64,000 nucleotides of DNA from NCBI RefSeq assembly GCF_000770675.1, contig NZ_AVBG01000002.1, positions 62,001 to 126,000 of the forward strand, given 5' to 3'. Each line of letters begins with the position of its first letter. Positions within the stretch are counted from its first letter, which is position 1. Below are positions 58,138 through 64,000 of the stretch, one piece after another. The DNA is from Pontibacillus chungwhensis BH030062. Its GTDB lineage: Bacteria; Bacillota; Bacilli; Bacillales; BH030062. Below the pieces are notes generated by a model that was not told the origin of the DNA, did not search any database, and was given only the letters and a program-made list of their open reading frames with translations. A program made the translations under genes and the position numbers.

Positions 58138-58367
58138 AATGTTATCCCTCCAAGTTCATATCTGTACTATATGATAAATCTTTTTGTGTGCAATTGAAAG
58201 AAAAGAGGAAACCATATTAAAATTTCTTTATTTTCAGACGAATACACTCTTTCACCCAATCCCTCACACCTGCTATCTTCAGCGTTTCCATATTGTAAAG
58301 AAGTTATGTTATAGTAAAAAACGGAAGAAAAAATCATGAACTCATTTATATAAAGGAGAGAGTGTCC

Positions 58368-59111
58368 ATGCCAGAAGCAGTTGAAACCTTAGACGGTTGG
58401 TATTGTTTACATGACCTTCGTTCTATTGATTGGACGTCTTGGAAGCACGCATCAAGCGACGAGCGAGAGTCTGCTATCCATGAATTCCACCAACTTTTAG
58501 AGAAGTGGAACCAAACGGAACAGAATAAAGAAGGAAGTCACGCTCTTTACACCGTTGTGGGCCAAAAAGCTGATTTCATCTTAATGATCTTACGCCCAAC
58601 AATGGAAGAATTAAATGCGATTGAAACGGAATTTAATAAAACAAAACTAGCCGAATATACAGTTCCTTCTTATTCTTACGTATCCGTCGTGGAACTATCC
58701 ACTTATATGGCACGAGGAAAAGACCCTGAAACCGACCCTGAAATCCAAGCACGCTTGAAGCCAATTCTTCCAAAATGGGAGTACATTTGCTTCTATCCAA
58801 TGGACAAGCGTCGTGAAGGCGACGACAACTGGTACATGCTTCCTATGGAAGACCGCGGAAAACTTATGTATTCTCACGGCATGATTGGTCGGAAGTATGC
58901 AGGAAAAGTCCGCCAAATCATAACGGGTTCAGTCGGTTTCGACGATTGGGAATGGGGCGTAACCTTATTTGCCCACGATGTTCTTCAATTTAAAAAACTT
59001 GTATATGAAATGCGCTTTGACGAAGTAAGCGCTCGTTACGGAGAGTTCGGTTCCTTCTATGTAGGAAATCTCCTGAAACAAGACGAGATCGAATCGTTCT
59101 TAGCCGTTTAG
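58368..59111 (+). CDS. chdC: Coproheme decarboxylase (HemQ)
   Basis: Converts coproheme III to protoheme in the coproporphyrin-dependent pathway of Firmicutes. The ATG at 58368, nine bases after AAAGGAG, gives 247 residues (B. subtilis 254); a GTG at 58362 is too close to the ribosome-binding site. The catalytic tyrosine lies in [19 protein letters not shown] (near residue 143), and the proximal histidine in [18 protein letters not shown] hemoperoxidase-like chlorite dismutase fold without the dismutase arginine. Divergent from pta. Confidence 0.95.
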   Translation: MPEAVETLDGWYCLHDLRSIDWTSWKHASSDERESAIHEFHQLLEKWNQTEQNKEGSHALYTVVGQKADFILMILRPTMEELNAIETEFNKTKLAEYTVPSYSYVSVVELSTYMARGKDPETDPEIQARLKPILPKWEYICFYPMDKRREGDDNWYMLPMEDRGKLMYSHGMIGRKYAGKVRQIITGSVGFDDWEWGVTLFAHDVLQFKKLVYEMRFDEVSARYGEFGSFYVGNLLKQDEIESFLAV

Positions 59112-59125
59112 TAACCTTCTCCTCA

Positions 59126-59170
59126 AACGATCCTGAAAAGTGTTCAATAACACTTTTCAGGATCGTTTTT
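59126..59170 (+). terminator. Terminator of chdC
   Basis: A 19-bp perfect inverted repeat, AACGATCCTGAAAAGTGTT (59126-59144) with its complement (59149-59167) around a CAAT loop, followed by TTTTT. Confidence 0.93.
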
Positions 59171-59547
59171 TATTTACACTAGAATGCCCGGAGGCGTGAG
59201 GCCAATCCAGCTCAAGAAACTCGCTCCTATAGCCACATACGACTCTCTCCGACCCCCATTCTTTTGTTCATATCTATCTTCTTCATTACATAAACATGTT
59301 TCTAAGAGGATTGTGAGATTTTCAGATCACAAGAAACAAATCCTCACGTCTAGTCATACGCTTACTTCATATGCTTTTGAAACAAGTAAGTTTACGACCG
59401 TTGTTCCTCACAGGCGACCCGAAAAAGTGAACAGGAACGACAGATTGGTGTGTAAACGTCAGGGGGATTTGAAGCAATTCATAAAATCTTTTCTACCAAC
59501 GGGGGTCGTGTGAATGATATTAATCACTGAAAGGAGTGCAGGCTTAC
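59171..59547. other. Gene-free region upstream of gerQ
   Basis: A 377-bp interval between the chdC terminator and gerQ. One open frame crosses it but has no ribosome-binding site and reads like noncoding composition. A GAGGATT/AATCCTC inverted repeat lies near 59310-59345. A CATAAAAT that could be a SigE -10 box occurs near 59479, with no convincing -35. Nothing else was seen. Confidence 0.5.
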
Positions 59548-60030
59548 ATGGCTAATCAAAAGCAAGGCGGTTATTATGGTTCAGGTCAAGGGGGGCAAGG
59601 CTCGTATGGAGGCTACCCTATGCAAGGGATGCAAGGAGGACAGCCGATGATGTACCCCTATTACCAAAATCAGATGGGTATGGGACAAATGCCTCAACAG
59701 CCAGGCGGGCAAAGTGGTCAGCAGCTCCCCCCTTCACAAAATGGTGGGAACTTGCCACTTGAAGAGGAATCCTATATCGAGAACATTCTACGATTAAATA
59801 AAGGCAAGCAAGCAACCGTATATATGACTTTTGAGAACAATGACAACTGGAACGCCAAAATCTTTAAAGGAATCATAGAAGCAGCTGGGCGCGACCATAT
59901 CATTATAAGTGATCCAGAAACCGGCATGCGATACTTACTGCTAATGGTCTATCTTGACTACATTACATTCCCGGAAGAAATCAACTACGCCTACCCATTC
60001 GGCGGAAATTCGAGTAACAGACCAAGGTAA
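59548..60030 (+). CDS. gerQ: Spore coat protein GerQ
   Basis: Coat protein cross-linked by transglutaminase Tgl and needed for the cortex lytic enzyme CwlJ. The ATG at 59548, after AAAGGAG, gives 160 residues. The N-terminal 70 residues are a low-complexity Gly/Gln/Tyr/Met/Pro region with a single lysine near the start; the C-terminal domain (about 75-150) is conserved: YIENILRLNKGKQATVYMTF and DHIIISDPETGMRYLLLMVY. B. subtilis GerQ has several lysines at the very N-terminus as Tgl targets; here only Lys4 (MANQKQ form) remains. Confidence 0.93.
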   Translation: MANQKQGGYYGSGQGGQGSYGGYPMQGMQGGQPMMYPYYQNQMGMGQMPQQPGGQSGQQLPPSQNGGNLPLEEESYIENILRLNKGKQATVYMTFENNDNWNAKIFKGIIEAAGRDHIIISDPETGMRYLLLMVYLDYITFPEEINYAYPFGGNSSNRPR

Positions 60031-60110
60031 AAAGCGAAGGTGGAATATAGCCCTGACCCTATTAGCAACGTTGCACGAATTCGTCTCGTTTAGGACATTG
60101 CACACAAAAA

Positions 60111-60140
60111 CGGCTGACCCTGCATAGGGTCAGCCGCATT
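60111..60140 (+). terminator. Terminator of gerQ
   Basis: CGGCTGACCCT (60111-60121) pairs perfectly with AGGGTCAGCCG (60126-60136), flanked by an A-run on the left and a TTTT tail after a short CA. Confidence 0.9.
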
Positions 60141-60169
60141 TTCTACTAAACGAAAAAGGAGCGTTTACT

Positions 60170-60418
60170 ATGAAACATCCGTCTCAAAAGTTCGCCCAGC
60201 TTCAATATTTGATGCTTGCCTTAGCCATTTTTATAGGCATCATTTCTCTTATGAAAGATGGGTGGTCCATTTTAACCTTGTTGATGTTTTACACGCTTGC
60301 CTTTAGTTTTGTATTTGAAGGAATGGCCCATTTCGCTCAAAGAAATACAGCCGTATTCATTGAGCAAGCTTTACGGGCAGCCATCATTTTACTATTCTCA
60401 ACAATCCTCTATTTTTAA
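60170..60418 (+). CDS. Small membrane protein of unknown function
   Basis: An 82-residue hydrophobic protein with three predicted membrane helices (about 11-27, 32-50 and 64-81), the middle one containing LTLLMFYTLAFSFVFEGMAHF. The start ATG at 60170 has AAAAAGGAG upstream, so it is a real gene. The stop overlaps that of the converging ywdK gene by three bases. I do not recognise the family; its position beside ywdK suggests a Bacillaceae-specific addition. Confidence 0.75.
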   Translation: MKHPSQKFAQLQYLMLALAIFIGIISLMKDGWSILTLLMFYTLAFSFVFEGMAHFAQRNTAVFIEQALRAAIILLFSTILYF

Positions 60419-60780
60419 ATGTAGCGGATAACAGCGTAACCAAGAATGACCCAGCCGACTAAGAAGGCAACGCCTCCGAATGGTGTAATCATGGCGAATA
60501 ATTTAATGGAGGATACACTATAAATGTACAAACTACCGGAAAACAATAGAATCCCTATAAAGAAAGCCCATCCAGCAGAAGCAATATTTCCGGTAACTTT
60601 GGTAAATAAGAGACCAACGACTAACAATGCCATCGTATGGAACATTTGATAGTTAACTGCCTTCTCCCATGTCTTAATCATTTTCTCCGAAATCCGACCC
60701 TCAAGGCCATGAGCTCCAAAGGCCCCTAGCGCTACTGCAAGAAATCCGTTAATGACACCTAAAAGTAAAAAAACTTTCAT
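60415..60780 (-). CDS. ywdK: DUF423 family membrane protein YwdK
   Basis: Small membrane protein of 121 residues with four helices and the DUF423 signature GVINGFLAVALGAFGAHGLEGRI (about residues 8-28) and NYQMFHTMALL. Function unknown. It starts at an ATG at 60780 with GGGGGAGAGG upstream. Its stop overlaps that of the converging small membrane protein gene. Counterpart of B. subtilis ywdK, next to gerQ (ywdL). Confidence 0.93.
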   Translation of the reverse strand: MKVFLLLGVINGFLAVALGAFGAHGLEGRISEKMIKTWEKAVNYQMFHTMALLVVGLLFTKVTGNIASAGWAFFIGILLFSGSLYIYSVSSIKLFAMITPFGGVAFLVGWVILGYAVIRYI

Positions 60781-60802
60781 GTTCCTCTCCCCCTATTTCC
60801 TA

Positions 60803-61084
60803 TTAAAAATCAAATAACGAGCTCCCGTTCGCCTCTTCATGATCTATTTCTGGTTCTGGTTTCGGCGCAGCCTTTGGTGACTCCACCGTTCTTTGTGGTT
60901 GTACGTATGGTTGCGGGGGTGCTTGTGTGTAAGAAGCAGTCCCTTGTTCATCTAATATTAAATCACTAAGCAGCTTAACCGCTCGAACATGTTCTTTAAC
61001 TTTCTCTGGATTTCGTTGTCCAAGGCTTGCTTCCTGAACCTCTTTCATCATTTTCTGTAAAATTTGATCATATGAAACGGACAT
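60803..61084 (-). CDS. ywdI: YwdI family protein
   Basis: A 93-residue protein if translation starts at the ATG at 61084, preceded by AAGGAGG. The N-terminal helical part (MSVSYDQILQKMMKEV) is conserved in YwdI, followed by a proline-rich linker (APPQPYVQPQ) and an acidic tail ending EEANGSSLFDF. Function unknown. It lies 22 bp before ywdK on the same strand and is probably cotranscribed. Its upstream flank is the start of the interrupted type A repeat. Confidence 0.85.
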   Translation of the reverse strand: MSVSYDQILQKMMKEVQEASLGQRNPEKVKEHVRAVKLLSDLILDEQGTASYTQAPPQPYVQPQRTVESPKAAPKPEPEIDHEEANGSSLFDF

Positions 61085-61373
61085 ACCGTTGCCTCCTTGC
61101 ACGTTCTATTTCTAGTTATTATGTGCTTGTTTCTCTCAAAAAGTATAACACGGATTCCTTTTATTCTCTCTACCTGTCACAAATTCTCCAACGTACCTCT
61201 AATAAAATCTAGGCTCGAAACTCAGAGAATGTTTCCGTTAATGATAGTGTGGTGTAAGGTGGGCCTGGAAACCACTCGCTTTCCTGTGGGGAGCTGGTGA
61301 GCCTCCTCAGCCGGCACGCCGGCTTCCGGGGTCTCACCTAGGCTCTTCTGCCCACGGGAGTCTCGCAGTTTCC

Positions 61374-62931
61374 CATAGCCGTCAAGCTAATGGATGACTC
61401 TCTCAATAGAAGCATCATTATAAGATCTTGTTCAAAAATTTTACAGTTTTATTTATGAATATAAATCCTGCGTCAATAACCTAAAAAAACTGGTCATAAA
61501 GCTACTTGTACGGGATACCTAAAACATCAAACGGACTTACGTGGCTTTTCCTGTGATCTTTCTTCCCATGCTTCCTGGCGTTTTCATATAGAATTTCTAA
61601 GATAGTTATCAGATTTTCTTTGCCCGTTTGAACGGCTGTAATCAGGTGAGGAAGTGCTTCTTTAGCCAAATCAATACATTTGTATTCACTAGCCTCTAGT
61701 TGATAATCTCTATACAGATATAACCGACATTGAAACGCCAACATAGACGAAAGAAGAATTTCGATTAACGTTCCATATAAGTGGCATTCAAAACGCTCTT
61801 GCTTCATCTTCCGGACCTCATCCACCTCAAATAATGACTTCCATGTTTTAAATAAGATTTCAATTTGCCATCTCAGGGTATACAAAGGATAGAGGTCTTG
61901 AGCCTCTAAATTTTCTTGTGTTATATTGGTCACAAGAATTTGGATATTGTTTCTTTCTTGGGCAGAAAGGGTCTGGTGGCCTTTCTGCCTTTTTAATTTC
62001 AGAGCCCTGTCCCGGCTTTTACGCTGGTCCGCGGTAAGTTTTTGCGCCACTACGCGCGCCATAACAGAACTGCGCTTATCACCACCGACTTTTATGAAGC
62101 CATAATCCACGATTTCCCCCGGCTCTTCATCTTTTAAGTCTTCTTCAGGCTTAATTTGAGTCCATCCTTCATTTGGATTCCCTGTCCAAAACTTGGTTTG
62201 ACTTGGTACTCGAGTAATTAAAGAAGCTTCACTCTTGAAAATTTCATTAATAATACTTGCCGAATAAAACCCTAAATCCCTTAAAATTAAATCTCCCAAT
62301 CTCTCCGATTTAATAAGTTCACGAGCCGCGTCTTTATCGCTTCTGGTTTCTGGATCAACTGAATGGTACAAGAATTTTCCTTCGAGATACTCATATTCCA
62401 ACTGCACTTTTACACCATTGCCTTGAATTCCGGGATAATCTTCATAGTCTTTTGGAAGACGGAAAGATGTCGCATCCATAATTCGAATACGCGAGAATAA
62501 GGCATGCTTTTCGATAAGAGATGGAATGCCTTCTTGTTGATCAGATAGCTGGTGGTACATCTTTTTTAAGAAAGAAACGGCTTTTGCGTTAAACCGTTCA
62601 TTCAGCGCTTGTTTGGAAATGGACGTTTTGAATTGATAGCCAATCGCACTACATAAGTTCGGTAAACTATTCTTTCCGATTGAGTTTTTAAGAAGCGTAC
62701 AAAGAACTAAAAAGGCCTCGGGTTTTAGCTTTCCTGTACGTTGCTGAAAACCGGTTTCTTGGGCTACTCCCTTAACGAATTCTGGATTGAAAGTATTAAA
62801 TATGACTTTAGCCATGGTTTTAATCTGTTTGTTAAGCATCATAAAATCATCCTTCCATAGAAATTTCTTCATGGAAGGATAACGTTTAGATGAGGGATTA
62901 CGAAATCGTTCAGCTTAGCTTGACGGCTATG
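61374..62931. mobile_element. IS4-family insertion sequence, complete
   Basis: A 1558-bp element with perfect 17-bp terminal inverted repeats, CATAGCCGTCAAGCTAA (61374-61390) and its complement (62915-62931). The flanks are a perfect 10-bp target duplication, CGCAGTTTCC at 61364-61373 and 62932-62941. It carries one intact transposase gene. It sits inside a type A palindromic element. The identical ends and intact gene suggest a recent insertion. Confidence 0.96.
61502..62842 (-). CDS. IS4-family DDE transposase
   Basis: The transposase of the 61.4-62.9 kb IS. Starting from the ATG at 62842, seven bases after GGAAGGA, it has 446 residues. The catalytic acids lie in RIMDATSFRLP, LRDLGFYS and the Y-(2)-R-(3)-E-(6)-K motif YTLRWQIEILFKTWK, which defines the IS4 group. 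The coding region is intact. The ribosome-binding site lies in the 3' arm of a 10-bp hairpin (62849-62858 with 62871-62880), so translation from outside transcripts may be blocked. Confidence 0.95.
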   Translation of the reverse strand: MMLNKQIKTMAKVIFNTFNPEFVKGVAQETGFQQRTGKLKPEAFLVLCTLLKNSIGKNSLPNLCSAIGYQFKTSISKQALNERFNAKAVSFLKKMYHQLSDQQEGIPSLIEKHALFSRIRIMDATSFRLPKDYEDYPGIQGNGVKVQLEYEYLEGKFLYHSVDPETRSDKDAARELIKSERLGDLILRDLGFYSASIINEIFKSEASLITRVPSQTKFWTGNPNEGWTQIKPEEDLKDEEPGEIVDYGFIKVGGDKRSSVMARVVAQKLTADQRKSRDRALKLKRQKGHQTLSAQERNNIQILVTNITQENLEAQDLYPLYTLRWQIEILFKTWKSLFEVDEVRKMKQERFECHLYGTLIEILLSSMLAFQCRLYLYRDYQLEASEYKCIDLAKEALPHLITAVQTGKENLITILEILYENARKHGKKDHRKSHVSPFDVLGIPYK

Positions 62932-63017
62932 CGCAGTTTCCAGGCCCACCTTTGCCATATTAGGATGAACGGAAACACGTCATATAAGGGGAAACAAGAT
63001 TACTTGATGTGATCGCA

Positions 63018-63124
63018 GGGCCGTTAACCTATATAACGCCAGGGCTTGCTCCAGGACTGCTAGACTGCTGGGAGAAAGCGCGTTGTACCCGGGCAAGCCC
63101 AAGCACTATAAACGTAACGGACCC
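63018..63124. repeat. Small nested palindrome with type B outer arms (type C)
   Basis: Outer arms GGGCCGTTA (63018) and TAACGGACCC (63115-63124). Inner arms GGGCTTGC (63042-63049) and GCAAGCCC (63093-63100). The outer arms are those of type B, but the centre is different and shorter (107 bp). It follows the split type A element at 41 bp, the same kind of pairing as the two A-B pairs elsewhere. Nothing else is seen up to the terminator at 63259. Confidence 0.65.
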
Positions 63125-63258
63125 TCATGATGAGATATTTTGTCATATTTCCGGGGAAATACGGGAGTGTTGGCATGAGAGGTCGAATTTATTTTTTGAA
63201 TCGATCGCTCTTCTATGAGCTAGTGTTCTACCTCCCTAAGTCACAACCCCTCCCCACA

Positions 63259-63291
63259 AAAAAGAAACCGCTCGGCTTCGAACGGTTCCTC
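63259..63291 (-). terminator. Terminator of the second GNAT gene
   Basis: GGAACCG and CGGTTTC (minus strand) with one G-U pair form a hairpin just beyond the stop at 63298, followed by TTTTTT. Confidence 0.7.
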
Positions 63292-63297
63292 CATTTC

Positions 63298-63744
63298 TTA
63301 CGTTTTCACTAACCTTACTAATTCGATGCCTTCTTCTGTCATGACAGAGTCACCTTCATAGTGAAATCCATATTTCTCATATAATTCAATGGCGGGGGTG
63401 TTACTTCTCCCAGTCATGACCTCTAATGGTAGTGGCACTTCTTCAAGTAAATGTTCAAGCAATCTAGAAGCGATTCCTTGTTGCAAATAATCAGGATGGA
63501 CTGCTAGCCTGGCTAGGACATTCACTTCACGTAATTCTTCACAGCCGATAACTCCTAAGAGTCTATTCTCTTCTCGATAACCGAAAAACATCTCATTCGT
63601 ATTCTCGATTTGCTCGGCTGTGTCTGCCATCGGAGGCAGCTTCTTAACTCCAAGAAGCCTCGCCTCAATGGGATAACTCCTTTTCTGCAGCTCAATAATC
63701 TCTTTCGCTACATCAGGGAGGTTGTTCTGTAAACGTTCGATCAC
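63298..63744 (-). CDS. GNAT-family N-acetyltransferase
   Basis: A 148-residue acetyltransferase with the acetyl-CoA motif LAVHPDYLQQGIASRLLEHLL (about residues 79-99) and AIELYEKYGFHYEGDSV near the C-terminus. The substrate is unknown. The fold and length resemble the GNAT at 1.3 kb, but sequence similarity is only at family level. It overlaps nothing, lies 12 bp after the transporter gene, and is probably cotranscribed with it. Confidence 0.88.
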   Translation of the reverse strand: MIERLQNNLPDVAKEIIELQKRSYPIEARLLGVKKLPPMADTAEQIENTNEMFFGYREENRLLGVIGCEELREVNVLARLAVHPDYLQQGIASRLLEHLLEEVPLPLEVMTGRSNTPAIELYEKYGFHYEGDSVMTEEGIELVRLVKT

Positions 63745-63756
63745 TTCATCACCTCA

Positions 63757-64000
63757 TTACAGGATCCCGACAGACGATAAGAAGATAATCGCAATACAAA
63801 CGGGCGCTACAAATTTTACTAGAAAACGCCAAATGTGTCGAATAGGACCTGCAGAAGCCATATCTGTTGCCTCAAAAGCCTCCGCCTTTGACCAGTGCCA
63901 ACCAACGAATAACGCGATGATTAAGCCACCAAGCGGCAGGAAGACATCCGAAGCCACAAACTCCATTGAGCCCATAATATCTCGATCACCGATAAGTGTA
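63757..64000 (-). CDS. Sodium-dependent (NSS/SNF) transporter, C-terminal end
   Basis: Only the last 80 residues are inside the window; the gene continues past 64000. The visible part, SDVFLPLGGLIIALFVGWHW, then KFVAPVCIAIIFLSSVGIL, contains the last two membrane helices of a neurotransmitter:sodium symporter (YocR/YhdH-like) with the typical family C-terminus. Substrate cannot be judged. An internal ATG at 63975 is not the real start, since the frame is open upstream to the window edge. Confidence 0.85.
   Translation of the reverse strand, partial: TLIGDRDIMGSMEFVASDVFLPLGGLIIALFVGWHWSKAEAFEATDMASAGPIRHIWRFLVKFVAPVCIAIIFLSSVGIL

Larger units (their letters stand above)
61231..62976. repeat. 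Nested palindromic element, type A (copy 4), split by an IS
   Basis: Outer arms GTTTCCGTTA (61231) and AACGGAAAC (62968-62976). The inner left arm AAGGTGGGCCTGGAAAC begins at 61256. The right half resumes after the IS as CGCAGTTTCCAGGCCCACCTT at 62932. Removing the 1558-bp IS and one 10-bp duplication leaves 178 bp, the size of the intact copy at 55.6 kb. A small type C element follows 41 bp later. Confidence 0.92.

Noticed and set aside
58138-58367. cre site controlling pta
   Set aside because: pta is CcpA-activated in B. subtilis, but no sequence in the pta-chdC gap fits TGWNANCGNTNWCA; the best candidate, around TTCAGCGTTTCCA, fails at several fixed positions.
59184-59513. 109-codon open frame upstream of gerQ
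   Set aside because: No ribosome-binding site, low-complexity basic composition unlike neighbouring proteins, and no family recognised. It is treated as noncoding leader sequence.

Overview
The window is a chromosomal segment of a spore-forming, low-to-mid GC Firmicute of the family Bacillaceae. Gene order closely follows the Bacillus subtilis upp-glyA to ywdI region: upp, glyA, ywlG, rpiB, ywlE, mntP, ywlC, spoIIR, prmC, prfA, tdk, rpmE, rho, glpX, murA2, ywjH, fbaA, spo0F, ywjG, pyrG, rpoE, acdA, fadF, clsB, uvsE, argS, ywiB, speB, speE, pbpG, ywhD, ywgA, ywfO, lipL, pta, hemQ, gerQ, ywdK, ywdI. spoIIR, spo0F, pbpG and gerQ indicate endospore formation. A marine or moderately halophilic genus such as Halobacillus or Pontibacillus is a guess. 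Most genes are on the minus strand.

Layout: 1-13 kb holds nucleotide salvage, one-carbon and chemotaxis genes (globin-coupled HemAT and a second chemoreceptor), arginine phosphatase, a WG-repeat membrane protein, a persulfide dioxygenase/TauE pair, mntP and the tRNA t6A gene. 13-20 kb holds ohr, a cluster of DnaA boxes, spoIIR, prmC-prfA, tdk, a zinc-free L31 and rho. 21-29 kb is central carbon and cell-wall metabolism, spo0F, pyrG with a CTP-sensing attenuator, and rpoE. 29.5-41 kb is a catabolic island (thiolase, 3-hydroxyacyl-CoA dehydrogenase, two acyl-CoA dehydrogenases, MeaB, TetR, fused IcmF, FadF) placed between rpoE and clsB, with candidate cre and TetR/FadR operators. 41-54 kb holds clsB, uvsE, argS, an AimR-like orphan receptor, polyamine genes and a sporulation PBP. 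54-64 kb holds ywfO, lipL, pta, hemQ, gerQ, an IS4-family insertion sequence and the end of an NSS transporter.

The intergenic regions are unusually structured. There are (i) a REP-like palindromic repeat in strict 37-bp register at nine loci; (ii) nested palindromic elements of two or more types, paired at about 45-bp spacing, one of them split by the IS with a perfect 10-bp target duplication; (iii) two 20-21-bp helically phased arrays; and (iv) a direct-repeat-flanked hairpin element. The most unusual protein is the AimR-family peptide receptor at 47-48 kb, which lacks its DNA-binding N-terminus and has no visible signal peptide gene or phage around it.
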